A DNA stretch of 64,000 nucleotides from positions 11,032,328 through 11,096,327 of the forward strand of contig NC_092019.1 in NCBI RefSeq assembly GCF_042242105.1, given 5' to 3'. This stretch comes from Pempheris klunzingeri (lineage: Eukaryota; Chordata; Actinopteri; Acropomatiformes; Pempheridae). Of this stretch, positions 1-25,840 are shown piece by piece (the first letter of the stretch is position 1; every line of letters begins with the position of its first letter). Below the pieces are notes generated by a model. It worked only from the letters and a program-made list of their open reading frames with translations, had not been told where the DNA came from and ran no database searches. The translations under genes and the position numbers were made by a program.

Positions 1-462
1 AGAGAGATTTTATCCTCACAACCATGATAAGTCTACAGGCTTCCTCAGTGGCCATTGTGTCTTTCGCTTCGTGTGCAGCTCTCATTCGCTACAAATATAG
101 AACTGCAATATAATAATGTAGTTAGGATATATAGCTAGAGACGTGATGTGCATGCAGTAAGCAATATGTGCTTCGATTTAAGGCATGAATGAACTCTTAA
201 GCAGTCAGTTGACAAAATGCTTTTATAAAAACAAGACTATAAGACTGGAAGGTGGTTTCAATACCAGATCCAGTTTAGAAACTAATCAGAGCGCCTCTGA
301 TTTTCATTTGGGGATACATTTACAGTATTGCACCCAAACACATAAAGGTTTTATTGTGGCAGTGTCTTCCTGACCTAAACAACAATCACACACAGCTACT
401 TCTGCGAAACGAATAAATAAGTAGCCTTTCGTAACGTGTTGTTTTCTCTCTCCTCTCTCCAG

Positions 463-1729
463 CATGAAGATAACTGCATCGATATCAGAGAATATGTTAT
501 AGCCTTATCTGTGGTTTGCAGACCTGCCAAAACTCTGGAAACGATGAAATTGGCCTTCAAGGTATGTTCTGTTTCAAGCTTTACGCTTATCTAACCACCA
601 GGCAGAATGGAGTTTTCTGTGCTAGCTTAGGATCAGCATGACATTTGCATCGTTAAAATGCCACTTACTGTACGTTGCCTTGTGTTTTAGCATTGCAGAG
701 TAATGAAATACATTGCAGCTTAGCGTAATAGCAAATGTTTCCACGTTTTATCTTATAACATCAGATGAAATGTGGAGTCACGCGTTATCGTTGCAACCAA
801 TCTGTTGTCGTGGTTGCATGAAAACCGAATGGCTCAAGTTAGTCATCTTCATGTCTTCACTTGAATTGCTTTGTGATTCTAAAAGTTGAGCAAGTTCTGT
901 TACCTCAGGGTTCATGAAGCCCATTGAATACAGACAGATTTATTATTTATAACGCCACCAATATTTCAGAAAAAGGGCTCCCGCTAAAAGAGAAGTTTTA
1001 CTGTTTTTACCCCCAGGCATGCAAGGGTTGCCCGATTATGAGCCAAGTTAAAGAGATCTGCATTGCATTTTTTCCCCCACTGTATCTCTGTCCAGATGTT
1101 TGAGGCAGAGGAGGACGGTGCCATCACAGAGATGGAGTTGGCAGTTATCCTGAAGACGGCTTTAGGAGTGGCTCACCTCAGCGTGTCACGTCTGTTTACT
1201 GCCATTGATGCTGAAGACACAGGGAAGATCACATTTGGTAAGAAAGTAAAATAAACCATCCCCCGTTACTGATTTACCTTAATATTTCTCAATCATATCT
1301 TTGTTTTGAACTTTTCTTGCTCTGTGAAGTCATAGTCTTTCCTGGCTTTTATTTATTTATTCTTTAACTCTCTCATGAGTAGCTGTAGATTCAACAACCA
1401 TGCCACTTGAGTTTTAAGTGCAGCCTGTCTCTGGGCATTCTGTCTGCCTTCTGCTCATGCTGGCTTTGCCTCTGGCGCCCTCTTGTGGTCTCTCCACAGA
1501 CAAGTTTAGAAGCTTTATGGAGCAGCACCCAGACTTTGCAGAGGACTACCTGTACACAGAAAACGAAGGCCTCCACAGCGGCCCCTGCCATGGTCACCAT
1601 AAGAAGCCCAGCCTGTCTTCCCCGAACCTGCAAGGCACTGCCACCACCAAAACATCCAATGGTATCTGCCCCGACTTCAGCCCCAACGACCATGGTGCAA
1701 CAGATGGACTCCTCAAGAAACACAATTAA
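463..1729 (+). CDS. lpcat1: lpcat1, last three coding exons (partial gene)
   Basis: This is the 3' end of lysophosphatidylcholine acyltransferase 1, an ER and lipid-droplet enzyme that re-acylates lyso-PC and lyso-PAF. Coding exons are 463-561 (99 nt, phase 0 at both ends), 1096-1237 (142 nt) and 1500-1729, with AG/GT borders and one continuous frame. They encode the C-terminal EF-hand region: IREYVIALSVVCRPAKTLET in the first exon, a 12-residue loop with D-G-x-I in the second (MFEAEEDGAITE), and a second loop (DAEDTGKITF) that crosses into the last exon. The protein ends in KKHN, a KKxx di-lysine ER-retrieval signal, where human LPCAT1 ends in KKLD. The acyltransferase domain (HxxxxD) must lie upstream of the window. 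Position 12 of the last EF loop is Lys, so that loop probably does not bind calcium. slc6a3 follows in the same orientation, as in human 5p15.33. The identity is strong. Confidence 0.93.
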
Positions 1730-4700
1730 AAGGTTGAAAGATGCAGTCGGAAAAAAAAAGAACGCCTCTCCTGGTGAGAGGGCGTCGAGTTGGGGGGCGG
1801 AGGGTAATTAGTTACTTGTTTAGTAAGTAACTTGTTTGAACAGTAAGGGACTTATTTCAGTAACCGCAACTACAAAAATGAAGAAGTTTACCGTACCCTT
1901 TTTTATTACTGTCGTGTCCATGAAATTTCTGAGGTTATTTTCAGCCTGGTAACAGTTTATTTTGTTATAAATTCCTTTTTTTTTTTTTTTTTAATTTTTT
2001 CATAGCAAGGATCGTCAAAATGCCAAATAATGGCCATTTCAAATACAATGCTTGAATACTTGAAGGGCAAGCACTTATAAAAAAAAAATCCTGGGGCTAA
2101 TGTTTATTTTCATTTTATTTTTATTTTCCCTCCAACATAGTACTAAATGTGCATGTTTTTAACACGAGGGAAGCAAGAACAAACACAAGCCCTGGACAGT
2201 GAAGTTACCTAATTTTGAGTGAAATCAGTGTTCGAATCTCTCTTATTTGTAACTTTTATCTATTTCCTCTCTTTAATGGTAGCTGCCTTTTTAACTTAAA
2301 GTGCAGAATGCATGGGCTCAAGTCGTCTTGAGCAGTGTTGGGGATTGTTTATCTGTAGAATGAAGGCCTGAGGGTACCAGTGACAATTGTGTGACTACTT
2401 GGAGTGTTTACCTACAGTAGCCACATTTGAGGCGAACTCAGGTCTCTGTGAGTTGACGGTCATGATTGCTATGAGCCTGGTATATATACACAATGATATA
2501 TTTGATTTAGCTCAGGGTTCAGTGACAAAAATGAAAAATTTAACCTGTATGATGTCATCATTTTTGACGCTCACTGGGTTACGCGCATGTCTTTATTTTC
2601 TTACGACATCAGTACTCTTCTGCCCAGTCATTCCTCATTCACATTATCTTCACAGATGTTGTTTTTTTCAGGTTGGCAGATTCAAGTGTCTTTTTTTTTT
2701 ATACTGTTGAAATTACACAACGTGGACCAAAAATGCATCGGGTGATTTAATGTCACCTGTCATGTTTGTACTCTCCTTTTCAGTCAGCGGTGTAATGGCT
2801 CTAAGGGGGGGAAATTCACAATGTGTGGCCATTGAAAGCACATTCAGTTTGGTGGCTTTGTTGGGTATTCCAAAGGCAAGGTCACACTACTTCCCTTTTT
2901 GCCTTACACTGTTCATTTTTAATCATTCCTACCCTTTTCATTCCTCAGTCTGTCAGGATGTATAATTAAACATCAGCCCCTTAGTCACCTGTAAATTTGA
3001 CCTTCATGCTATTATTCAGGTGTGCATGGGAGAAACTGTTTGCTGTTTTTATTCACCAACAGTCATGGTCGAAAAAAGAAACCCAAGCACCTTTGCATCT
3101 AATCAGATTTGAGGGATCAGACTAGAATTGGAAAATATCCTCCTGTGGTAACATTCATGCCTTGCTTTAAGTCTTTGCTAATGGTGTTCTCACTGGCACA
3201 GAAATATTTGTCCCTGAATCTGATTTAATCACTTCTTGGTACACTGACATGCAGCTGCTGGCCATAAAATGTGCTCATTATTCCAGGCCGGACGGGTTTG
3301 TGCTTTTGAATTGAATTAAAATGAAGGAATATTATAGATTGCAAATTTTATCTCAAATCAGGCGAATAGTGGTGTTGCTCATGAGTCTTTTAAATTAATG
3401 ATTTTAGGACAGTTGTACTTGATTGACGCGGGAAAGAATCACATTTCTCCCCCGACGCTTTATTTTGTCCAGTGCTCTGATTTTAATTCAAGAAACTTTG
3501 TCAAAATTACAATCACATTTGGATACACTGATAAAGTTTCTCACTCAATGATGCTTATTTCATTTGCCAGCAATTAATTTGCTGTTTTTCTTCTCTCTCT
3601 CTCTCTCTGGAAAAACACAGAATTTAAAAAAAAAAAAAAACATACTCGCACACAAATTTAAAGTAAGATTATGCTGCAACGTATCTGAAAATACTCTGCT
3701 TTACTTCTTGTCATTTTATAGGACAACTAATTGTTAAAGGGAATACCTCTCCTGAGCAGATGAAATGCATTAGAATCTGTTTGTAGCCAGCTGTACTTGG
3801 GACCTGTGCATTCATGGTTTGATTCTGGTGACTTTTTTTGTTTTTCGATATCACATTATTTTATTTTATTTTCCTTTTTTTAAAAGTTCGGTGTGTCTGT
3901 GATCCTCATATTCCCACCACATTCATGACCACGCATACTGTACATGCATCCCCGTTATGGCTTTGAGTGAAGCAATATTTCACATCTTTTAAGCCTTCTC
4001 AAGATGTATGCTTTTGAAGAGTTCTGATATGTATTTTGAATATTCCAAATGCAGGACATTTTGTGAATTTTTGATATACGTATATGAATGATTTTTATTT
4101 TCACTGCCATGACAAAGATCTGTGATCTTCTCTCCTCTGCAGATTGTATTGATGGTGAAAAATGAGCCACATTTTTTTCTTTCCTTTGTATAATACTGCA
4201 ATTGTTTAGTGCTGTATCCCTCCTACACAGTGTAAAGTTTTATCGTTGTTATATTATTACTATTATCGCTGAGTTGAGTGCTTAGAAACAAAATGCAGAT
4301 TTCTTATGGAAACCGATAGCCTTGAATCTATAGAATTTTTATGCTAAAAAAGAGAATGTATAGACAATCTTGTCACAATCAGAGGCTACTCAAAGCGCTG
4401 ATCTGCAGTGGACAATTTCCGAAGAAATCATAGTTTTCAAATGTACACTTTTTATCCAGTTTAAGCCCTCTGTCCATTGACTTTTTTATGTTTAAGGCGT
4501 GCAGGCTTAAACAAGCAAAGTGCGAGTGTTGAAGCGTGCCGGGCCTTGAGGTGACGTCTCCCACCACATGACGGGCCGCATCGCACAAACACTCCCGACC
4601 GTGCGCACATATAAACTAACATTATATGTTAAATCACAATCTCTTAGTATTTTCCCCCCTTACTACTTTTTAAATTATATGTATTTGTGCTTGCACTTTA

Positions 4701-5845
4701 GATTATTTTCTTTATTTTTTAAAGAAATATCACATCGCTGTAAAGCATGTTAAGTTTGTAGGTTACAGTATTGTAGCGCAATTTTGTTAATATGAAGAGT
4801 TTTTGCATTCATATTTTTGCTGCAATAATGGGAGCACAGAGGAAATTAGGGATCACACATTAAAGGAAGCTGCCCTTTGCCCTACATTTGTTTTTGTACT
4901 GTAAGAAAGACTTTGGTTAGTGTAAACCCACTTTTTAGACCTACTTTTCTGCTTTGTCTCAGGATTGTGGAAATTTTGTAGAGGGAAATGACTTCGTAAA
5001 CCTGTAGGACTTGACAACGGCATATTGATTTGAATGACTAAACTGTTTGCACCGTGGAATGGATAAGTATTAAATGTACTCCTAAGTGATGTGACTTTAC
5101 AGCAGGTGGTTAATTATTCAATTCACTCTGTATGTATGAGGGAAACCATACTGTTTTTGTACATAGATGGAGAATCTTGATTGTGAATTACAATTGAAAC
5201 AAATGACTGATATTCAAGACCTGACCCAGAATGAAACGTATTGAGCCACAGTAACCCCTCCATGCAGTTTTGTTAACTTGTTTTTAAACAGAAATGTCCA
5301 TTTTAACATCTAAATGATAGTATATTTCATCAGCAAGTCAAATATGTGCATTTATATATATTCGATATTTACATTCTGAACAATTTTGCATTGGGGCTAT
5401 ATGAAAATACGGTTTCTTTTCACACTTGTTTCACTTCCCTTGATTTCAAATACCTCAGTGGAGGTCAGTCTCATTTTTGTACTTGCTATCAATCTGAGAA
5501 AATGTAAACCTGCAAGAAAGAAACTTGTACTTATGCTACTGCTGCCTGCTTACCACAGTTTGTCCGGCAGTGAGCCTAAGACGAAAGACTTGTGTACTCT
5601 GACGGAGCGATAGTGTCTTTCTGATGGCTTATTGTCTGCGGACCAAGAAACTGAACTCCCCGTTTTCTCTGTAGCTTTACTTACCGTCTTTTTCTATACT
5701 CAACAGGTTTTATTTTATTAATGCATTTTGATGATGAAGAGTCATTACTGCAAGCTACTTTGAATTTGTCTGTTCAGGACTGCTATGATATAACTTGTTA
5801 ATGTGACTCTTGAATTGAATTAAAAAAGATAAGTTAACACACAGC
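1730..5845 (+). other. lpcat1: lpcat1 long 3' UTR (predicted extent)
   Basis: This stretch follows the lpcat1 stop codon and contains no coding signal. It is AT-rich with poly(T) and poly(A) runs (1978-1992, 3625-3640). No canonical AATAAA was found, but an ATTAAA variant at 5819-5824 is followed by a TG-rich stretch (about 5843-5860), which is the usual layout of a cleavage site. Other ATTAAA hexamers (for example 4858-4863) could be used instead. The extent is therefore inferred and could be much shorter. Confidence 0.35.
1762..1785 (+). other. GC-rich hairpin just after the lpcat1 stop
   Basis: ACGCCTCTC and GAGAGGGCGT form a nine-pair stem with one bulged G and a five-base loop (CTGGT), about 33 bases after the stop codon. 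It is a CG-rich island in otherwise AT-rich sequence. Any RNA-level role is unknown. Confidence 0.4.
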
Positions 5846-6599
5846 TGTGTCTCTGTCCCAGTTGGTAATCGATGTAGTCTGCATTTGGTAGCGTGTTTAT
5901 GGAGTTTAAATGTGCCGTATGTGGACTTTTACTGCAAAACTGCAAGAAAATGAAATCATTCTGCTCAAATTAAAATATTTCTCTAGAGGTCCACGTACAA
6001 TCCAACAGCTTTCATTGCACTTTGCTATAAAAGAACAAGTGATGCTGACATTTGCAGTGATATTTATTTGTCTTGCTGTAACCATGTCTACAGTAAACAA
6101 ATTCCCTTCCTGTCATGCCGGCCTGTTGCACAAATGTCTCCCTCTTGCGGTAACATGATGATCATGCAGTCATGAGTGTAGAGAGCCATCACACCAGGTG
6201 TACTGTTTTGTTGATGTTTTTCATAACAGAAATTTTCTGTGCTGTGTTGCAAAAATTCCTTTTTCAGGAGATGCATGGTGAGAGTGGTATTGACCCAATA
6301 ATCAATGTGGATCTTGATAGGCAAGTTGAGTTTACCATTTGATTCCTCTGGGCCTGTCTTTTGCTTTCATTGATCACATGTCTATAGGTTATTTGTCCCT
6401 CACTGGCTTTCAGCAGGCAGTTATGTGGTGTTTAGATTTTTTCTTTCTTTTGACAGTGATGGAAGAATTACCTCTGGCAGTGTACAGTATTGAGTCCACT
6501 ATGTGTTATGCTCACATTGTTTTGCTGTTTTTAATTTATGTTGAAGCACTTCAAATACTCCCCTGCCATTTCCCTTACGTTTGCAGAGTTTTTATTAGC

Positions 6600-6962
6600 C
6601 ATGCTAACAACAATTGGATGAATTGTTGTGAAATTAGGTACAAATTAGGATGGCTTGTTGTAACTTTTATGATCCTGTAACTTTATCTTTAGCGCCATCA
6701 TTAGGACACATTTTTAATTTGTCCAGCTAGATAGTTTATGACCAAATACCTGCAAAACCAAAGAGAAAGCTAATTTGGTTTAGAGCTAATTAGCAAGTCT
6801 TAGCATGCTAACACACCAAAATGGTGAACATTGTACCTGTTCGGCATCAGCATGTTGGTATTGTATTTGTGAGTGTGATGTCATACTAGCGTTAGCATTT
6901 AGCTCAAAGCACTACTGTGTGCAGCCTCACAGAGCCGTTAGCATTGCCACAGACTCCTTAAT
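6600..6962. repeat. Percomorph interspersed repeat (class unassigned)
   Basis: I recognise this from memory as a dispersed fish repeat. Diagnostic pieces are 'ttggatgaattgttgtgaaatt', 'atgaccaaatacctgcaaaacc', 'ctaattagcaagtcttagcat' and 'agctcaaagcac', in the order seen in many percomorph copies. It is rich in GCTAGC/GCTAAC-like words. I cannot assign it to a transposon class, and borders are approximate. Confidence 0.6.
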
Positions 6963-9162
6963 AAGTCAATTGAAATCAACCACTCAATAAGCGGTGGCTA
7001 TGTTAATGGTGCTAATGTTGCCTTGTGTGTAATGGACTTGGTTGCTCACGTTCTCTGTATGTAAGTTGAACCAAAGTGCTCGTGGCATTTTCTCATTAAT
7101 GTCGTGAAGGCTTTAAGTGAGCACTTACTAATGAAACGTTTTCTTTTAATCAAAAGCTTTTCGCAGGTCTTAAAATGCATCATTTATTGCTGAATGACAC
7201 TTGACGAAAAGGCCCCACTGCGTTGCTCAGCAGGTGAAACCGCGGTCCGTGTTTGGGGAAAAGTTTTAATTGTCTGGAACCAGTGCCTATGGTCATGACC
7301 CAATAGACAAAGAATTTGTCCTCATTTTCCTATTGTGTGTGTGTGTGTGTGTTTTTTTTTTTCTTCCTGCAGGAGTGAGCAGACAGTGCTCAGACAAAGC
7401 TAGACAGGTGGAAGGAAAACTTGTGGTTCTACACCCATTCTCAGACTGTATTTCCTGCCAGATCTAACAGCTTGAATGGAGCGTATCAGAACTTATTAGA
7501 ATGGAAAAGACGTTTTTGGGGCAAAGCAGAACCTTGTTGTCTGCTAGTATGCGTCGTTTTGAATGTTTTTCAGGGTGGCAGGCGACAGGGGAGGTAGGTA
7601 TGAGTAAGCGGGGAGGGAAAGCTTTCGTTAATCGCATTGCTTAAAGATTATTTTCTTTTGGTGGACAGATGATTCTCGAAGGGCCAGGATTACACCATTT
7701 GGGCAACATACCATGCACTCTCATTTTGCCACCACTTTCTGTCCTTCCCCTTCACTCCCCATATAACGTCCTCGGCCCTCTCCTATCACTCTTCCTCCTC
7801 TGCCTCACCCATCTCCTCCTCTTCCCCCTCCTCCTCCTCCTCCTGTGGGTCTCAGCTGTTGCATTCATGAAAACAAGACACTCGATTATGTTCACCACAT
7901 CGTTGTCCGAGCTCCATTGGAAACCTCATACATCCAGCGCGGCTTACATCGACCCAACAATTTCTGATATGAGGCCTGCGGCTTGATGGATGATTGCACT
8001 TGTGTGTGTGTGTGTGTGCTGTGATGGCGGCGGTGTTGGTGTTGGGGATTAGTGACCGATTGATCACTACGATTGGCTTGCAAACAACATGCTGTCATTC
8101 TGGGCATGACGGTCATAAATCTGTCCGCAGGGTGCGGGTTGATTGTGTTATTTGACGTCCCGCTCCTGTTTTGGTTGAGTTTGAAATGGAAGAAGTCTGC
8201 GTGTCAGGGCTGATTGTGTTTAGGCCTGTCAGACATTACAGGTAATGAGATTTCTGCCTATTGACATGGTGGGTGGGACGGACATTGGGGTTTACTCAGG
8301 GTTGGAGCAAGAAGAGGGGAAGAAAAAAGGTCCACTGGTTTCATGGGAAGCAGCAGGGAGGGACTTTAACACATGAGTTAAAGGCTCTGCAAACTTTTTT
8401 TCTCTTGCCGCTCATTTTATTACGAGCAATGGGGTCCAACATGAAGACAAAATTATCTGCCAGTGTTCAGTTTCCGCTCTTTCGATTGTGAAATTTCTGT
8501 ATTTCACAGATATAAACAAAAACACAGGGCGGGACTCAGTAGGAAAAAGGTGATGCCATGAACCAATCAGGGTTTAGCAATGTATGAACCAGGATGTTGT
8601 CCTGGTTAAGCAGATTTTTTACTGTTGTAAATTAATATCTGAAAACATTTTTTTTTATTGCTGAGTACTTTAGACCACATTTGTCAGGGGCTTTAAATGA
8701 CTATTTTCTCATCTTTTCTCTCACAATTTACAGCTGAACACATACTCATCACAAATGACATCTAACTATTATTTTTTTTATTATTATTTTTATTTATTTT
8801 TTACCGCCCACCAGTCCTGCTGCAGTTCTACACATCTTTAAACAAGAAGATTTAGCCACAGCTCCACTCAGCTCAATGATTAATTAATTAATGGAATATA
8901 ATTTATTGAACACTACAATATAATCTTGTATCAGTTAAATCTGATAGATTTTCAAGTGTTAAAGTAAAAAAAAAAAAATTCTCCTTATCCTCCATATCAC
9001 CAGATTAATCTTAATTAAAATATTACAGCTCCCAAGCTGTAATTCTACATAATTTATATGTTAAATAAACATTACCTGATGCATTTTCACATTATATCAT
9101 GTTGTGAAAGTGAGAAAATGGCAATAAGGAGGAGGAACAGACGAAGCTCGGGTGAGGAAAGA

Positions 9163-9190
9163 GGGAGGGAGGGAGGGAGGGAGAGAGGGA
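9163..9190 (+). promoter_or_regulatory. (GGGA)n tract able to form a G-quadruplex
   Basis: Five GGG runs (9163-9165, 9167-9169, 9171-9173, 9175-9177, 9179-9181) are separated by single A bases, matching the classical G-quadruplex rule with one-base loops. The tract lies about 350 bases upstream of the predicted slc6a3 transcription start. The structure is predicted only. Confidence 0.5.
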
Positions 9191-9491
9191 GGAGAGTGAC
9201 GGCCATGGGGGGGTGTTGTTGATTGTTTCTCATACAAGAGTGGTCTCACAGACAGATCTCCATACCAGACCACAGGGTACTCCGGGCTCTGTGTGTCCCT
9301 CACTGGAGTCAAGGAGGGTGGGAGGGCTTTCTACAACTCATCATCCTTTTTCACCTGTCATCTTTTCCTGTCTTTATCCTCATCTCCTGTCTTACTGTGA
9401 CTCCATCACTTACTCTCCTACTGTTTCTGTTTCTCTAAACATTTTATGCTTCAATCTGGGTCTGAGTCTTAACTTATCGAGGACGGTCTGC

Positions 9492-9600
9492 ATAAATATG
9501 CTCAGCATCAGTTTGAAGCGCACCGAAGAACAACAGCACAACTGGAATTAAATTGTCCAAACTGACATTTGGAGGAGCTTCCACCTGCAATTTATCAAAA
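9492..9600 (+). promoter_or_regulatory. slc6a3: Predicted slc6a3 core promoter and non-coding exon 1
   Basis: A TATA-like ATAAATA (9492-9498) lies 109 bases before a strong splice donor, AAAA|GTAAGT, at 9600/9601. The first coding exon begins at a splice acceptor (10474-10475) rather than a start site, so a non-coding first exon is required upstream. In human SLC6A3 exon 1 is also non-coding. The likely exon is about 9520-9600. RNA evidence is needed to fix the start site. Confidence 0.4.
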
Positions 9601-10515
9601 GTAAGTGTTTTTATTTCAAAGAAAATGTTTCCTCTTTTGTAATGTGTTGCATTTTTAAAGTTATTTTATTTGTAATAATATAAGATTTGGTTTGTAGCCT
9701 ATGATGGTATCTGTTTTATGGTGACAAGAAATTCACAGGTTTGACCACTGATTTTGGCATAATTTTTTAGCAATATAGTGGAGCAACAAAATGATGACAT
9801 GAAAATGTTCACACAATTCTTCCAAGAGCAGATAGACTTAGTCAGATAAATGAATAAAACAACAGCTCCATCTTACAGCAAACAAAAATGCACATTGTCT
9901 GTTGCACAAATATAAAATATATATTTTTATTATGTTAAAGAAATGAGAACTAACCTGGCTAATAAAGATAATCTCAGTGAAAACTTCTAAGTAGAAATCT
10001 GAACTTAATCTGGTGGACAACATTTGTGGTGAGACAGGGTTAGCAGACACTGGGCCAAATCTGTGTGCAAAATGGCGATCAACAAGTGTGAAATGAAACG
10101 AGCACGGTGTGATGGCCTTGTAACGCTCCCCCGCGCCCTCTAGTTCCCCTCAGCCTCAATCCCCTCACTTTCTGCTGCTCGTCTCCACTGTCCTGTTGCT
10201 CTTCCTTTATTCCATGGCAACTCTAAAGCTTGAAATTAAATCAATGTATGTAAGAACCCACACTCTTAACAAATGCCTCTCCTATGTAATCTGTATTTTT
10301 GTAAAACATGATTTTTTTTAAATTGCATTGTTTCAGTTTATTATGGGTTGTTTTTTTTTTTTTTTTTACAATTTTTTGCATGCTTCTTTCACTGCTGTGT
10401 TTGTGCTTTTCTCACTCTGCACTCAAGACTCCTCAGCTGCACCTACCTTCCTTCCTTCCTTCCTTCCCATCCCAGAATCGCAGACGTTTTGCTCCAGAAG
10501 TCTGTGCAGCCCTCC

Positions 10516-23720
<13,205 letters not shown>

Positions 23721-25840
23721 AAGATACAGAAAGAGCGTGAGATAGAGAGAGTGAAAGAGTGAGAGAGAGAGAGAGAGAGAATGAGAGTATAGACATTGGG
23801 TGGATGAATGCATACACAGCAAAGGTCTGAAGATCTAAGCAGGAGAAAGAAACAGCCATTTAAAGTGATGGTGATGGTGATGGCGGCGGCGGCGGTGGTG
23901 GGAACAGTTTAAAAGTGCCGACAAAAAAACCCATAGAAATCGTAGTGTTCTTTAATTTCAACAGTGGATGTGTGAAGCTGTGCATTGACCCTCTCCATTG
24001 TGTTGACACTGGTGAGTGGGATTCAGTCAAACAGTCAATGTGGCATTCAGACTGCTCCATAAGTACAAAACTCTTCATTAAATGATGCCATGAAAATTTT
24101 AGCTTATTTTCACTTTGCACTTGTTATACTGTGAGAAATGAGCAGTTTACATTGTGCCAAGAATTCAACAGTGAGACTCAAATTGGCATGATATTTCTTT
24201 GAGGCAAGTTGAACAATAAAAAAGATTTCTTATTGTCTTGGTGTGAGGCTGTTGAGTTAACATCCAGAAAGAGTTTATTTCCAGAATTCAGGATCTGTTT
24301 TTGGAAATAAGATTTTTTTTTTTTTAAATAATTTGTATTTATTCTGTATTTTCTCAGTCAGTTTGTAAGCAGTCATGTGTTACACGATGAATGCCACAGG
24401 TTTTACTAAATCCCACTCCATGTCCCTTTTTTTTTTATTTATAATATTTATTTACTTCTTCTTCTTAAAGACTGTTATTATACAACTTCTGCGGACTTTG
24501 TGAAAAAGACACCTACTTTTGTTTACATCAAAAGCAATGTACAGGAAAGAAAAGTTGCTACATCAACACACCAAAATATCACCATTTGAATAAAGTAAAA
24601 CTATGTCTGAATAAACATTACCTGAGCTTCCTCACTGAGTGCGGCCCAATGATTTTCATAAACTAAAATGACTCATCAGTCACAAATCAATAGCATGGAT
24701 TGTCTGAAAATAGAAGTCACTTCCTCTTGCCGTGTTTCTGCTTTTATTATGTCGGATGGACCAACAAAAACAGAATCTGGCCAGTGGTGCAGTTGGGTTG
24801 TGTTATTAGCGTTATTGTAACACTGTCATTCCATCACATGGGTGAATATATTCTTTAAAAAAAAAAATGCTAAAACTGAACCTTTCTGTAATCAGAAAAG
24901 GTTTTGCCCTGAAGCCCTACTGGCCTAATAAATGAACAAACACTCTGGTCTTAACTTTCAAATAATTCAAGTCACTGACACACTGACAAAAATCATCAGC
25001 CACATTGCTGATCTAATCAACCAAAGACTAAACCTAGAAATTCAGATACTGCTGTCTCACACGAGAATATTCTACCCATGTTTTTTTTTTTCTTTTAATT
25101 AATAGACCACTTGATTGTTAACTTTATTATACCAGGTCAATCTCCCATCCCCATTATCACAAATTACTGCCAATGAACACTCTTTTCTTTATTGTTTGAC
25201 TGGAGATTTGTTGTCTGTGTGTTTTTCCCTGCAAAGTTTCAGGTGGTGATTTGAAAGCTATGACTGTCACATTTCCAGAAAGCATAAAGCTTTAATTTTA
25301 CCGTTTACAGAATCTTATTCAGTGTTTCAAGACTGTTTCAAAAAGCTGCTTTTTATTAAACTGCAAACAAATAGTGTGTAATGTAATGTAATATATGAAG
25401 TAATTTAAGTTATATCTCTGTGTAAGTAAATATAATGTAGAGGGGCTTGTATCGTATTGTACTGTATGATATTGAATAACAAAACCAACAAGATTATCTA
25501 TATCTATATCTACCGTGAAGTTGATACATATTAGCCTTAAGGATCTTGATGAGATTTCTGTTTGATCAGAAACCATGAAACATTTTCAAAGTGGTCGACA
25601 ATGACTTGTTTTCACCTCGTGGTGCATGTAACACACTAAAGGTTTGATTATGTCCCAAATTGTATGCCTGTGCTGCTGTACTGTGCCTTGTGGTGTTTCT
25701 GACTGTATGAATTTGTTTTGTACTGTCAAATAATGTATAATTAATTAAATTATTACATTTAAAATGTCCCTCCCTGTTTTGCCTTTTTCTTTTTTTTGTT
25801 TTGTTTGGTGATTAAATAAAAATTCTCTGTGCCACTAATT
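23721..25840 (+). other. slc6a3: slc6a3 3' UTR (predicted extent)
   Basis: Non-coding sequence after the slc6a3 stop. Canonical AATAAA signals lie at 24215-24220, 24589-24594, 24610-24615, 24927-24932 and 25815-25820, so several poly(A) sites are possible. A (GA)n run at about 23755-23780 and a GATGGT/GGC/GGT tract at 23866-23901 lie close to the stop codon. The human DAT 3' UTR is also about 2 kb and repeat-bearing. The outer limit is inferred. Confidence 0.5.
23866..23901 (+). repeat. GATGGT/GGC/GGT tandem tract in slc6a3 3' UTR
   Basis: GATGGT units pass into four GGC units and then GGT, ending in GGG. The tract lies about 145 bases after the stop codon. Confidence 0.8.

Larger units (their letters stand above)
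5846..9490. other. lpcat1-slc6a3 intergenic spacer
   Basis: No exon with supporting homology was seen here. The spacer holds one recognisable interspersed repeat (about 6600-6962), a short GT run (7334-7352), a pyrimidine-rich stretch (about 7735-7850), the inverted repeat AACCAGG/CCTGGTT near 8589-8609, a nine-pair hairpin at 9022-9043 and a G-rich (GGGA)n tract at 9163-9190. The last part probably includes slc6a3 promoter-proximal sequence. Confidence 0.6.
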
